Assembly (NCBI RefSeq): GCF_000403435.2
Contig: NZ_KE159709.1
Coordinates: 207,558 to 271,557 of the forward strand
Origin: Oscillibacter sp. 1-3
GTDB taxonomy: Bacteria; Bacillota; Clostridia; Oscillospirales; Oscillospiraceae
Reading direction: 5' to 3'
DNA: 64,000 nt
The notes beneath the pieces are model-generated. The model was not told the DNA's origin. It did no database searches and saw only the letters and a program-made list of their open reading frames with translations. The stretch's first letter is position 1; each line of letters begins with the position of its first letter. Both the position numbers and the translations under genes were made by a program. Of the stretch, positions 43,621-52,888 are shown one piece after another.

Positions 43621-44799
43621 ATGTCAAAAAAGTTTACCAAGATCGTTGCGCTCTTCCTGATCCTGGCGATGCTGTGTACCGGATGCGGCCTCAGCGGCGC
43701 GCCGGCCGACAGCGGCGCTTCCGATCCGGCCGCTGCGGACGACCCGCAAGCCAATACGGACTCCGGCGACGGCAGCGCCGAGGTCAAGGTGGGCCTGGAG
43801 CAAAATGTCTATGAGATCCCCGACTACACCAACGCCGGCCCCGGCGTCAAGGTTCTGCGTCTGTCCGTGTCCATGGGCGCCGGCGACTACGGCACTTCCG
43901 CCTCCGGCGTTATGTTTAAGACCTTTGTGGACCGCATTGAAGAGCTGTCCGGCGGCAAGATGCTGGCGCAGGTCTATCCCGCCAGCCAGCTGGCTTCTAC
44001 CACTGACGACATTGTCAACGGCATCCTGACCGGCGCGTTTGAGATGGCTGAGGTGGGCACTGGCAACTGGGGTGACTACACCAGCGCCTTTACCCCCATG
44101 AACACGCCGTTTCTGTACGCCTCTGACGCAGTCTGTTATGAGGTTATGTCCGGCGAGATGGGGCAGATTATGAACGGGCAGATGCTGGCGGATACCGGCA
44201 TCCGCGCCGAGGGCTTTATGTATCTTGGTATGCGCACGATCACAAACAACACCCGGGAGATTCACAGCCCCGCCGATCTGAGGGGGCTGAAGATTCGCGT
44301 GCAGAGCGATCCCACACAGCTGGCGCTGTTCGAGGAGTTGGGCGCCTCCACGATGACCGTGTCCTTCTCTGAGCTCTTCACCGCCCTGCAGCAGAAGCTG
44401 TGCGACGGGCAGGATAACCCCATTATCTCCGTCGTATCCAGGAAATTCTATGAAGTCCAGAACTATATCACGATGCTGAACCATCTGCCCAACATCTCCA
44501 TCTTCGTCATGAGCGACGCTTACTACCAGTCCCTGTCCGCCGAGGAGCAGGCCTGGGTGGATCAGGCCGCGCAGGATGCCACAGAGGCCTGCTATAACAC
44601 GCTGGTGGAGACACAGGAGATCCTGAAAGAGCAGCTGATTGCTTACGGCATCAACATTACCGATCTGACCGCCGAGGAATATCAGGTGTTCACAGAATCT
44701 GTTCCCAACACCACCGCTATGTGCGAGGAGGCCATCGGCGCTGAGAACTGGAGCAAGCTGATGTCCGCCATTGAGGCTGCCGAGGCAAAGGCCGGCTGA
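43621..44799 (+). CDS. dctP: TRAP transporter solute-binding lipoprotein (DctP family)
   Basis: A 392-residue extracytoplasmic receptor. Signal peptide with lipobox LCTGCG (Cys about 22) and an Ala/Asp-rich linker precede the DctP fold (SVSMGAGDYGTSASGVMFKT, MYLGMRTITNNTREI, LRGLKIRVQSDPTQLALFEE, with the conserved Arg that binds the carboxylate of the ligand). GGAGGAAA ribosome site. It captures an organic acid for the QM permease encoded next. The ligand is not predictable; sugar acids and keto acids are usual for the family. Confidence 0.93.
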   Translation: MSKKFTKIVALFLILAMLCTGCGLSGAPADSGASDPAAADDPQANTDSGDGSAEVKVGLEQNVYEIPDYTNAGPGVKVLRLSVSMGAGDYGTSASGVMFKTFVDRIEELSGGKMLAQVYPASQLASTTDDIVNGILTGAFEMAEVGTGNWGDYTSAFTPMNTPFLYASDAVCYEVMSGEMGQIMNGQMLADTGIRAEGFMYLGMRTITNNTREIHSPADLRGLKIRVQSDPTQLALFEELGASTMTVSFSELFTALQQKLCDGQDNPIISVVSRKFYEVQNYITMLNHLPNISIFVMSDAYYQSLSAEEQAWVDQAAQDATEACYNTLVETQEILKEQLIAYGINITDLTAEEYQVFTESVPNTTAMCEEAIGAENWSKLMSAIEAAEAKAG

Positions 44800-44848
44800 A
44801 TTCCATCGGTTCACCAAGATGAAGTGAAAGGAAAGGAGAGGATAGGGA

Positions 44849-45457
44849 TTGTTGAGAACGGAAAAGAACTGGGGAAAAGAGATGCTGATGCACTTTGAGA
44901 CTTACATCGGCCTGGCCGCGTTTCTCTATATCACGGTTGTTCTGACGATTCAGATTATTGGGCGGTATCTCTTTCGGACATCCTGGGCATGGATCGAGGA
45001 GACCTCTGTAATCGGCTATGTGATTTTGATCTACTGCGGCGTCTCCGGCGCTGTGACCACCCGGCAGAATATGCGGATCGACATGGTGCTTACCTTTGTG
45101 CCGTTTATGGCAAAAAAGGTGATGATGATTCTGGATACGATTATACACGCCGCGTTCACCGCCTGGCTGACCTACTACCTGTATCAGATCATTCTGAACA
45201 TGCTGAAACTAAAGCAGGTCTACTCTGTCACCCGGATGCCCAGAGTCTATGTGTATATCTTTATGGCCGTCATGCTGGCTTTAAGCGTTCTGCGCGCTGT
45301 TCAGGAGATCATTAAGCTGACCCGGGAGCAGGAGCAGGAGCTGGGCAAGGCCAAGCCGGCCTTTGATCTGGACGCCATCTGGGAAGAGGGCAGAGCTGCC
45401 CGCGAGGCCTATTTGGCGCAGCAAAAATCCAACGAAGAGGGGGGCGTACAGGAATGA
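44849..45457 (+). CDS. dctQ: TRAP transporter small permease (DctQ)
   Basis: A 202-residue, four-helix membrane subunit with the DctQ features: FETYIGLAAFLYITVVLTIQ, then IIGRYLFRTSWAWIEETSVI, and TTRQNMRIDMVLTFVPF. The frame starts at TTG; AAGGAG lies about 10 bases before it, and an ATG eleven codons later is an alternative. The long charged C-terminal tail (about 145-202) is unusual for DctQ. Its stop overlaps the dctM start (ATGA). Confidence 0.9.
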   Translation: MLRTEKNWGKEMLMHFETYIGLAAFLYITVVLTIQIIGRYLFRTSWAWIEETSVIGYVILIYCGVSGAVTTRQNMRIDMVLTFVPFMAKKVMMILDTIIHAAFTAWLTYYLYQIILNMLKLKQVYSVTRMPRVYVYIFMAVMLALSVLRAVQEIIKLTREQEQELGKAKPAFDLDAIWEEGRAAREAYLAQQKSNEEGGVQE

Positions 45458-46740
45458 ATATGGTCGCGGCCGCTTTTATCCTGATGTTTGTCCTTTTGTT
45501 CCTGGGCGTGCCCATCGGTTCTTCTATCGGCATCCCCGTGGCGATTTTGATCGCGGTTACGCAGTGCACCAGCTTTGAGTTCATCGCCCAGTTCCTGTAC
45601 ACCAAAATGGCCGATTTCACCATGCTGGCCCTGCCGTTCTTCCTTCTGGCCGGCGACATCATGGACTGCGGCGGACTCTCCAAGCGGCTGGTGGCCATTG
45701 CGGATTCGCTGATCGGCAATATCACCGGCGCACTGGGCATTGTCACCGTGATTGCCTGCATGTTTTTCGGCGCCGTATCCGGCTCCGCCCCCGCCACCGT
45801 GGCCGCCATCGGCACCATCATGATTCCGCAGATGGTCCGGGAGGGCTATGATAAGGGGTACGCCGTGGGTCTGGTCTGTGTGGCCGGCGGTCTGGGCATC
45901 ATCGTTCCGCCGTCTTTCCCCATGGTGCTCTACGGCGTGACCAACGATGTGTCCATCGGCGATATGTTCCTGGCCGGTTGGGGCCCCTCCATCGTGGTGG
46001 GCGCCATCCTGGTTATCACCAACTGCCTGATCTGCAAAAAGCGTGGCTATAAGAGTCCGATCCCCAAAAAGACCAGCCTGAGAGCCTTTGGCAAAGCCAT
46101 ATGGGAGGGCAAGTGGGCAGTTCTGATGCCTGCCATCATCCTGGGCGGCATTTACTCCGGCGCATTCTCCCCCACGGAAGCCGGCGTGGTTTCCTGCGTG
46201 TACGGCCTCATTGTGGGTCTGTTCCTGTACCGGGAGCTGGATGTCCGCCAGATCATCCCCATGTTCAAGCAGAAGGTCAACTTTCTGGGCGGGATGATGT
46301 TTTGCTTCGCCCCCGCCGGCGCGCTGGGAGCGGTATTCGCCTACCTGGGCTACACCACGGTAATCAAGAACTTCTTCCTGGGCGTCTCCACAAATCCCTA
46401 CATCATCGTCCTGCTGATCTACTTCTTCCTGTTCATCGCAGGTATGTTTGTGCAGACCTCGCCCATCATCGTTATCATTTCCCCGCTGCTGCTGCCGGTT
46501 GCGACGGCTGTGGGCATCGATCCCGTCCACTTCGGCATTATCATCACGCTGGCGCTGGCCGTGGCGTTCGTCACACCGCCGGTGGCGACGAACCTGTTCG
46601 TAGGCGCCTCCATGACAGGCATGAGCATTGACAAGATCTCCAAGGCGGCGGCTCCGTTTATCTTTGGACTGGTTCTGTCGGAGATCATCGTGGGCTTTAT
46701 GCCCGGCGTCAGCATGCTTCTTGTCAATTTGTTTGGGTGA
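45454..46740 (+). CDS. dctM: TRAP transporter large permease (DctM)
   Basis: A 428-residue membrane subunit that carries Na+ and substrate across. Typical signatures: LLFLGVPIGSSIGIPVAIL, LAGDIMDCGGLSKRLV, GAVSGSAPATVAAIGTIMIP and GIIVPPSFPMVLYGVTND. Length is standard for DctM. The operon from 42797 to here ends at a terminator just downstream. Confidence 0.95.
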   Translation: MNMVAAAFILMFVLLFLGVPIGSSIGIPVAILIAVTQCTSFEFIAQFLYTKMADFTMLALPFFLLAGDIMDCGGLSKRLVAIADSLIGNITGALGIVTVIACMFFGAVSGSAPATVAAIGTIMIPQMVREGYDKGYAVGLVCVAGGLGIIVPPSFPMVLYGVTNDVSIGDMFLAGWGPSIVVGAILVITNCLICKKRGYKSPIPKKTSLRAFGKAIWEGKWAVLMPAIILGGIYSGAFSPTEAGVVSCVYGLIVGLFLYRELDVRQIIPMFKQKVNFLGGMMFCFAPAGALGAVFAYLGYTTVIKNFFLGVSTNPYIIVLLIYFFLFIAGMFVQTSPIIVIISPLLLPVATAVGIDPVHFGIIITLALAVAFVTPPVATNLFVGASMTGMSIDKISKAAAPFIFGLVLSEIIVGFMPGVSMLLVNLFG

Positions 46741-46760
46741 TCCCTTCTTTTCTCCTCAGG

Positions 46761-46791
46761 CGGGAGGACGGCGGAATCTGCCGTCCTCCCG
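46761..46791 (+). terminator. Terminator of the MBL-TRAP operon
   Basis: cgggaggacggc and gccgtcctcccg stem soon after the dctM stop; no long U-run. Confidence 0.7.
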
Positions 46792-46821
46792 GCCGAACCC
46801 CGTTCCGCACCGCTTTTCGCC

Positions 46822-46981
46822 CGTGTTTGAATAATGTCAAAACACCCGGGCGGCGGATCGTTTTCCGCTGTGCCGCATTAAAAATTCTTGAAATACGCAA
46901 AGAATTTTTCTGAATTTTTGCCCTGCCCGGCGAAAAAATCTCTTACCGTTGGACATTCCGCCATTTATCAAACGAGGCCTA
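46822..46981 (+). repeat. MITE-like element, copy 1
   Basis: About 160 bases, from GTGTTTGAATAATGTC to the right end CCATTTATCAAACGAGGCCTAA. Its right part (gcgaaaaaatctcttaccgttgga then cattccgcca) matches the copies at 56144 and 63861. It lies in the promoter region of the AEC carrier gene and contains no ORF. Confidence 0.75.
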
Positions 46982-47015
46982 AGTCCCGCAGAAATTTGAT
47001 TGGAGCCGTTTCGCT

Positions 47016-47939
47016 ATGCTTGAGACCTTCGCGGCGGTGGTCAGTCTCCAGGCCACGCTGCTCATTTTGATTCTCGCCGGCGCTGCCGGAACAAAGCTGG
47101 GGTTCATCACCGAAGGCTTTCAAGACGGCCTGTCCGGATTCCTTGTCCGCATCGTCCTTCCGTGCAGCATATTGAACGCCTTTACCGGCGGAGCGTCCGC
47201 AGACCTTCTGGGGCAGTCGCTCCAGATTCTGGCAGTCATGACCGCGGTACATATCTTCTATATCCTTTTGAACCTGGCGCTGTACGGCAGACAGCCGCCC
47301 CGGCGCGGAGCGGTTTTGAAATTCGCCGTTCTCTGTCCCAACACCAACTTTATGGGGATGCCGGTCATCGGCGGAATTTACGGAGACGCCGGTACGCTGC
47401 TGCTCTCTATCGCGCTTTTTCCCGTTCGGGCGTTTATCCTCACCGTTGGAATCTCCTACTTTGTCATCGGCCAGTCCAGGCGCTGGTTCCTTCGCCTTTT
47501 GAAAAATCCCGCAGTTTGGGCTGTTCTCATAGGCACGGTCATGCTGGTGTTTGGCCTGCGGTTTCCCGCTCCCGCGCAAAAGGCCGTCGCGTCGCTCTCC
47601 ACGTGTACAACGCCGCTCTCCATGATTCTGATCGGCGGCGTTGTGGGGAATTTGAAACGGGAGATGCTGCGGGAAGCGGAGGTCTGGAAGTTCTGCCTCC
47701 TGCGCCTGCTGCTCATTCCCGGGCTGCTGCTGTTCGCGCTGCGCCTGTTGCCGCTGGACCCTCTCGTCTGCGGAGTGGCGGTGCTGATGTCCGCGCTTCC
47801 GGCAGGCGCCATGACCGTGATCTACACAAAGGAATACCAGAGGGATGAAAACTTCGCGGCAGCCTGCGTGGTTTTCAGCACGCTGCTCTCGGTTTTGACG
47901 ATCCCCCTGGTAAACCTGGCCTGCATATCATTTTTGTGA
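47016..47939 (+). CDS. AEC family (auxin efflux carrier-type) transporter
   Basis: A 307-residue carrier with about 10 membrane helices. The N-terminal LLILILAGAAGTKLGFI and the crossing motif FAVLCPNTNFMGMPVIGGIYG with conserved N-x-G-x-P are typical of bacterial AEC proteins, which move organic acids such as malonate or malate. The ribosome site is modest (GGAG 10 bases away). It is next to the amidohydrolase at 47981, whose GTG lies 41 bases behind, so the two are probably one unit. It could export an acidic end product. Confidence 0.88.
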   Translation: MLETFAAVVSLQATLLILILAGAAGTKLGFITEGFQDGLSGFLVRIVLPCSILNAFTGGASADLLGQSLQILAVMTAVHIFYILLNLALYGRQPPRRGAVLKFAVLCPNTNFMGMPVIGGIYGDAGTLLLSIALFPVRAFILTVGISYFVIGQSRRWFLRLLKNPAVWAVLIGTVMLVFGLRFPAPAQKAVASLSTCTTPLSMILIGGVVGNLKREMLREAEVWKFCLLRLLLIPGLLLFALRLLPLDPLVCGVAVLMSALPAGAMTVIYTKEYQRDENFAAACVVFSTLLSVLTIPLVNLACISFL

Positions 47940-47980
47940 TTGCGGCATATCTCCATATTGTTTTTTGGGAGGGCTGTATC

Positions 47981-49162
47981 GTGAAAATTTCTGAACCTGT
48001 GAAAAAGTACAACTTCTGGCTGAAGGGAGGCCATGTGGTGGACCCTTCCCGCGGCATGGACGAAATAGCCGACGTTCTCATCACCAACAGCCGGATCGCA
48101 GAACCGCCGGAGAACGGACAGATCGATCCGGCGGATGTCAAGGAGATCATCGACTGCGCCGGCCACTATGTGTTCCCGGGGCTGATCGACCATCATGTGC
48201 ATTTCTCCTGGAACACCTCCGGTATTGCGCCGGATCTGTACTGCCTGCCCAGCGGCGTCACCGCGGCCTGCGACGCGGGCAGCATCGGCACCAATGCCTT
48301 TGAAAATTTTGTGCGCCACCGCCTGATGCCCGCTGCCGTCACATTGAAGGCCTCCATCAATGTCGCCTCCGGCGGCCTGGCCGGCGCCGGCTACATGGAG
48401 GACATCAGTCCTGAACTCTACGATGTGCGGGCTATGGAGTACCTGTTCGAGCGGTACAGGGAGTATATCTACGGACTCAAGCTCCGGATCGGCAGGGACA
48501 TCTCTGAGGGAAAGGGGCTCCGCCCGCTGGAGGAGAGCGTCAAGCTGGCGCGGAGATTTGAAACCCGCCTCTCCCTCCACGCCACCTGCCCGCTGGAGCC
48601 GCTTCCGGAGATCGCCGCCCGCATGGGAGAGGGGGATGTGCTGTGCCACACCTTCCAGGCCATGGGGCCGTACAGCATCCTGGATGAAGCCGGACGAGTC
48701 TACCCCGAAATCTGGGAGGCAAGAAAGCGCGGCGTGGTGTTTGACAGCGCCCAGGGGCGCATTCACTGCTGCTTTCCTGTGGCCGGGGCGGCCATCCGGC
48801 AGGGCTTTTCCCCCGATGTAATCAGCACAGACCTGATTACGTTCAGCGCCTATCAGGAGCGGCTCTTCTCCCTGCCGGTCACCATGTCCCGCTTTCTGGC
48901 GTTGGGAATGCCGCTGAACGACGTTGTGCGCTGCTGTACGGAAACGCCCGCCAGGCTGATGGGCCTGGCGGGGCAAATTGGAACGCTGCGTCCCGGGGCG
49001 CTGGCGGACGTCGCCATTATGGAGCTGAGGCCCCACGCGTTTGAATTTCAGGACTCCTACGGAAACCGTCTGCCGGCCTCGCGGATGCTTTTGCCCAGGA
49101 TGACGCTGAAAGCCGGGCGGACCGTCTGGCGCGACATCGCCTTTACCGAAATGATGCGCTGA
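47981..49162 (+). CDS. Amidohydrolase/deacetylase-type metallohydrolase
   Basis: A 393-residue amidohydrolase-superfamily protein. It has the N-terminal HxH metal site in FPGLIDHHVHFSW, a long TIM-barrel body with GLKLRIGRDISEGKGLRPLE (position of the carboxylated Lys), HATCPLEPLPEI, LCHTFQAM and ISTDLITFSAYQ (metal Asp), and a composite beta-sandwich end (LRPGALADVAIMEL). It resembles the EF_0837/AHA_3915 dihydroorotase-like family. Start GTG after GGGAGG; the open frame extends further upstream into the preceding gene. Probably an amide or lactone hydrolase for the pathway substrate. Confidence 0.85.
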   Translation: MKISEPVKKYNFWLKGGHVVDPSRGMDEIADVLITNSRIAEPPENGQIDPADVKEIIDCAGHYVFPGLIDHHVHFSWNTSGIAPDLYCLPSGVTAACDAGSIGTNAFENFVRHRLMPAAVTLKASINVASGGLAGAGYMEDISPELYDVRAMEYLFERYREYIYGLKLRIGRDISEGKGLRPLEESVKLARRFETRLSLHATCPLEPLPEIAARMGEGDVLCHTFQAMGPYSILDEAGRVYPEIWEARKRGVVFDSAQGRIHCCFPVAGAAIRQGFSPDVISTDLITFSAYQERLFSLPVTMSRFLALGMPLNDVVRCCTETPARLMGLAGQIGTLRPGALADVAIMELRPHAFEFQDSYGNRLPASRMLLPRMTLKAGRTVWRDIAFTEMMR

Positions 49163-49165
49163 CTC

Positions 49166-50614
49166 TCACCACTCCAGTCCGTACTGCTTCGCTTTTCTGG
49201 CGACCGTAGGCTGGGAGGTGCGCAGGGCCCGGGCCGCCTTATAGGTGGTTCCGTAGCGGGACAATGCCTCCTGCAAAAGCTCCCGCTCATAGTTCTCCAT
49301 CAGCTCTTTCAGGCCAAGGCCGGAGACTTCCGCCCCGGCTGAGACGGCCTGCTCCGGGACGGTCAGAATCTTTGAAATCTGGCTGGAGGTGATACGGGTC
49401 TCGTCTCCGATAATGACCAGCCGCTCTAAAAGATTTTCCAGCTCCCGGATATTGCCCGGCCATTGGTAGAGCTTCAGCGTCTGCATGGCAGTGTCCGTCA
49501 CCCGCTTCTTTTTGCCGTATTTTGCGTTGAACTCGTCCAAAAAGTGCTGTACCAGCAGGGGGATGTCCTCGGCCCGCTCCCGCAGAGGCGGAATGCGGAG
49601 GGGGATCAGGTTGAGCCGGTAGTAGAGATCCTGCCGGAATTCGCCGCGCCGGACCATCGCTGCCAGGTCCTGGTTGGTGGCCGCGATGAGGCGCACGTCC
49701 ACCGGGATGGTCTTTGTGCCGCCGACGCGCATGATCTCCCGCTCCTGCAGCACCCGCAGCAGCTTGGGCTGCAGGGCTTTGGGGAGTTCCCCAATCTCGT
49801 CCAGCAGCAGCGTACCCCCGTTGGCCAGCTCAAACATTCCCGGCTTGTTTTTCACGGCGCCGGTAAAAGCGCCCTTCTCATAGCCGAACAGCTCGCTCTC
49901 AATCAGCGATTCCGGAATGGAGGCGCAGTTGACCCGGATAAAGGGCTCTCCCGTGCGCTTGCTGAGACGGTGGATCTCGTTGGTCAGCACCTCTTTGCCA
50001 ACGCCGGATTCTCCGGTGATCAAAACGGTGGCGTCCGTGGCCGCCACATACTGCACGCTTTGCAGCAGGCCCTGGACCGCCGGGCTCTTTCCGATGATAT
50101 TCTGCGAAGAGACCATGCTGTTGCGGTAGAATTCCAGCTCATCCATAATCAGTTTGTTTTTCTCAATGGCGTTTTCCAGCTCTTCACAGAGCGTGGAGAA
50201 GTCGGTCAGATTCCGGCAGATGGTCAGCGCATACCGGATCTGCCCGCTGTGAAAGAGGGGAGAGCTGGTCAGCAGAACCCGCTGATGCTCCCGCAGATAG
50301 GCGAACATGGAGATGGGCTTTTGCCGTTTGAGCGCCGTCAGTGCCACGGAGTCAAAATTTTTATGGTCAAAATGCGTGTACTGTGTGGTTTGGGTGTCCT
50401 CGTCTTTCTCGAACGAGAAGTAGAAGCCGGAGTTGCTTTTCTCAATGGCCTCGTTGATATGCAGGCCCTTCGCCTCGGCCAGGGAGATGCCGATCATCTC
50501 CTCCCATGCGGTGTTGGCAAATACCAGGATGCCCTCTGTGTCGATAATATGCAGCGGATCGCTCACTGCGTTCAGGATGTCCCGGCAGTCTATATCCTTA
50601 AAAAAGCAATTCAC
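49166..50614 (-). CDS. Sigma-54-dependent activator (PAS-AAA+-Fis HTH)
   Basis: A 482-residue enhancer-binding protein. A PAS sensor (about 8-125; [20 protein letters not shown]) and a coiled linker precede the AAA+ domain with Walker [10 protein letters not shown], the sigma-54 contact GAFTGA, Walker [11 protein letters not shown] and the R-finger region. A Fis-type helix-turn-helix ends the protein ([20 protein letters not shown]). It lacks a phosphoreceiver, so it probably senses a small molecule through PAS. Encoded convergent to the amidohydrolase and divergent from the 50714 operon, it is the natural regulator of the three -24/-12 promoters nearby. Confidence 0.95.
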   Translation of the reverse strand: MNCFFKDIDCRDILNAVSDPLHIIDTEGILVFANTAWEEMIGISLAEAKGLHINEAIEKSNSGFYFSFEKDEDTQTTQYTHFDHKNFDSVALTALKRQKPISMFAYLREHQRVLLTSSPLFHSGQIRYALTICRNLTDFSTLCEELENAIEKNKLIMDELEFYRNSMVSSQNIIGKSPAVQGLLQSVQYVAATDATVLITGESGVGKEVLTNEIHRLSKRTGEPFIRVNCASIPESLIESELFGYEKGAFTGAVKNKPGMFELANGGTLLLDEIGELPKALQPKLLRVLQEREIMRVGGTKTIPVDVRLIAATNQDLAAMVRRGEFRQDLYYRLNLIPLRIPPLRERAEDIPLLVQHFLDEFNAKYGKKKRVTDTAMQTLKLYQWPGNIRELENLLERLVIIGDETRITSSQISKILTVPEQAVSAGAEVSGLGLKELMENYERELLQEALSRYGTTYKAARALRTSQPTVARKAKQYGLEW

Positions 50615-50644
50615 AGAAAACGCCCCTTTCCCTCGGTGGGATTT

Positions 50645-50674
50645 ATTATATCAGATTTCGACAGGAATTGTCCA
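50645..50674 (-). promoter_or_regulatory. Sigma-A promoter for the sigma-54 activator gene
   Basis: TGGACA, 18-base spacer, TATAAT on the minus strand, about 30 bases before the start. Confidence 0.65.
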
Positions 50675-50676
50675 CG

Positions 50677-50690
50677 ATTCAATTTGAAAT
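50677..50690. promoter_or_regulatory. Operator-like palindrome, degenerate copy 3
   Basis: ATTCAATTTGAAAT just upstream of the activator's -35 element. Its half-sites are close to those of the two perfect AATTCAA/TTGAATT palindromes at 42.4-42.6 kb, which suggests autoregulation. Confidence 0.4.
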
Positions 50691-50713
50691 TAAATTAAAA
50701 CAGGAGGATATTT

Positions 50714-51592
50714 ATGGATAGAAATGAATTACTCAAGGGCGTGCTGGACATCCATGTCCACGCCGGTCCCTCCGTCGCCAGCCGGGAACTGGATGCCGCG
50801 GATATGCTGAAGGAGGCGGAGGCCGCGGGGTACCGCGGATTTCTGGTCAAGGACCACTATTTCCCCAGCATGATGGGCTGTCAGATGGTACAAAGGCATC
50901 TTGGAAACGGGAGTGTGGAGATCTTCGGCAGCTTGTGCCTGAACAACGCCGTGGGAGTGTTCAATCTCAACGCCGTGGATGCGGCGTACGGCATGGGCGC
51001 AAAGATGATCTATTTTCCCACGGTCTCCAGCAAAAACCACATCGACGCGCACAAAGGGGGATTTGCCGGCGCCGGAAACATGTCAGTGCCGGAGACGCCC
51101 GTAGTCTATGTGGATGAAAAAGGCGAACTGCTCCCGGAGGCCGTCCGCGTGCTGGAGTACATGGCGGAGAAGAACATCGCCCTGGGAACGGGGCACGGAA
51201 GCGCCCGGGAGATCGACGCCCTGGTACGGACGGCCGTCAAGGCGGGGGTCAAAAAGATTCTGGTGAACCACCCCCATTTCCACATCGGCGCAACCTACCG
51301 CCAGATGCGGGAGTGGGCCGCGCTGGGTGCCTATATCGAGCTGAATGTCTGCGTGTTTTCCGAGGGCTCCAAGCTGGGGCCTCTGCCGACCTCCGTGCTG
51401 GAGGAGATGCTGCGGGAGGTCCCGCGGGACCGGATGGTGCTGGATTCCGACATGGGCCAGCGGGGCAACGGCTCCCCGGTGGAGGGAATGTATCGGTTCA
51501 TGCGCCTGATGATGGACCGCTTTGGCGTCACAAAAGAGGAGATCGACGTGATGGCAAAGAAAAATCCCGCGATTTTGATGGGGCTGGCCTGA
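50714..51592 (+). CDS. DUF6282-type metal-dependent hydrolase
   Basis: A 292-residue TIM-barrel-like protein. The N-terminal DIHVHAGPSVASRE has the HxH metal pair; later GTGHGSAREIDAL and LVNHPHFHIGAT carry further His ligands, and VLDSDMGQRG a metal Asp. This matches the uncharacterised DUF6282 family of amidohydrolase-related proteins, often annotated as cytosolic hydrolases. It heads the five-gene block up to 55804. It could open a lactone or amide ring; the substrate is unknown. Confidence 0.8.
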   Translation: MDRNELLKGVLDIHVHAGPSVASRELDAADMLKEAEAAGYRGFLVKDHYFPSMMGCQMVQRHLGNGSVEIFGSLCLNNAVGVFNLNAVDAAYGMGAKMIYFPTVSSKNHIDAHKGGFAGAGNMSVPETPVVYVDEKGELLPEAVRVLEYMAEKNIALGTGHGSAREIDALVRTAVKAGVKKILVNHPHFHIGATYRQMREWAALGAYIELNVCVFSEGSKLGPLPTSVLEEMLREVPRDRMVLDSDMGQRGNGSPVEGMYRFMRLMMDRFGVTKEEIDVMAKKNPAILMGLA

Positions 51593-51641
51593 GCGTGGGG
51601 ATCTACTGTCTGAAACCGCAGCGTATGGGGAGAGAGGTCCT

Positions 51642-52862
51642 ATGACGAAAACATATCAGGTGTGGCAGAATGCCTGGAGAGACGACCCCGATGCCCGCGT
51701 CGCCCTGGAGCTGCCCGGCAGCTGGGACATTACGCTCCACGCCGTGGAGGCTGACAGGCGGCAGCCGCTGACCCGCGGCCAAATTGCGCGGCGCATCCAA
51801 AACCCTGTTGGAATGCCCTCTATACGGGAATTGGCGCGGAGCGGCGGGGAGGCGGTGATCGTCTTTGACGACCTCAGCCGCGGAACCCCTGCTCAGATAC
51901 CCGCGGAGCTGGCGGTGGAGGAGCTGCTGGCCGGCGGAATTGGGCCGGAGCATATCCGGTTTCTCTGTGCGCTGGGAAACCACGCGCCCCTGACCCGCAC
52001 GGATTTTGTGCGCAAGCTGGGTGAAAATATTGTGGAGCGTTTTCCGGTCTATAACCACAATCCCTATGAGCACCTGGTAAAGGTGGGCGTGGATTCCGCG
52101 GGCGAGGACGTTTTGATTAACCGCGAATTTATGAACTGCGATGTCCGCATTGGAATCGGAAGCGTGTCGCCTCATCCCCTCAATGGATTTGGCGGCGGAG
52201 GCAAGCTCCTCTTTCCCGGAATCGCCGGCATCCGCACCACACGCAGCAACCACTCGCGGCGGGAGTTTCTCCCATTTTCTTCCCGGAGCTGCGGACTGCG
52301 CCGGGAGATTGAGGCGATGACGGACATGGTCCGCCCGTTTTTCAAAATAGACGCCGTTCTGAATTCCAAGCTGGAGATCGTGGAGCTCTGTGCGGGCGAC
52401 CCCTATGCGGAGTACTATCAGGCGGTGGGATTCTCTCAGGAGCTGAACACCATGCCCGCCTCAGCTGAGAAAAAGGACGTTGTGTTTGTCAACGCCAACG
52501 CCAAATACAACGAGGCGCTGATTGCCGTGCGAATCGGCGCCATGGACTTAAAGCCCGGCGGAGACCTGGTGCTGATTAACCACTGCCCCATGGGCCAAGT
52601 GGTGCATTATCTGTACAGCGCCTTTGGCACAAGCTATGGCGGCCCCTGCTGGACGCCCTGGAAAGAGCGGCCTAAGAGCGATATTGGCCGGGTGATCTAC
52701 TACACGCCTTACCCGGACGTCACCAGCAGATACAGCCTGAACGAGCCGGAAAAGGTCTGCTTTGCCAAGACCTGGGAGGACGTGATGGACCTGCTCTCCG
52801 GCTGCGGCCCGGGGACTGCCGCTTCCATTATCCCCGACGGTACGATTTCCTGTTTTCGCTGA
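51642..52862 (+). CDS. Lactate-racemase-like protein (LarA/DUF2088 family)
   Basis: A 406-residue member of the LarA family, which uses the nickel-pincer nucleotide NPN to racemise or epimerise 2-hydroxy acids by hydride transfer. Visible signatures: VIVFDDLSRGTPA (DDxxRxTP), CALGNHAPLT, and PHPLNGFGGGGKLLFPGIAG followed by TRSNH, holding the His and Lys that bind and work with NPN. No larB, larC or larE genes for the cofactor lie in the window. It fits an epimerase acting on the hydroxy acid before dehydration by the next enzyme. Confidence 0.85.
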   Translation: MTKTYQVWQNAWRDDPDARVALELPGSWDITLHAVEADRRQPLTRGQIARRIQNPVGMPSIRELARSGGEAVIVFDDLSRGTPAQIPAELAVEELLAGGIGPEHIRFLCALGNHAPLTRTDFVRKLGENIVERFPVYNHNPYEHLVKVGVDSAGEDVLINREFMNCDVRIGIGSVSPHPLNGFGGGGKLLFPGIAGIRTTRSNHSRREFLPFSSRSCGLRREIEAMTDMVRPFFKIDAVLNSKLEIVELCAGDPYAEYYQAVGFSQELNTMPASAEKKDVVFVNANAKYNEALIAVRIGAMDLKPGGDLVLINHCPMGQVVHYLYSAFGTSYGGPCWTPWKERPKSDIGRVIYYTPYPDVTSRYSLNEPEKVCFAKTWEDVMDLLSGCGPGTAASIIPDGTISCFR

Positions 52863-52888
52863 AATAAACATCTTAAGGAGTGAACCAC

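Noticed and set aside
50668..50696. Sigma-A promoter TTGTCC-17-TAAATT for the 50714 operon
   Set aside because: The start point would fall on the ribosome site, leaving no leader. I therefore leave the promoter of that operon unassigned.
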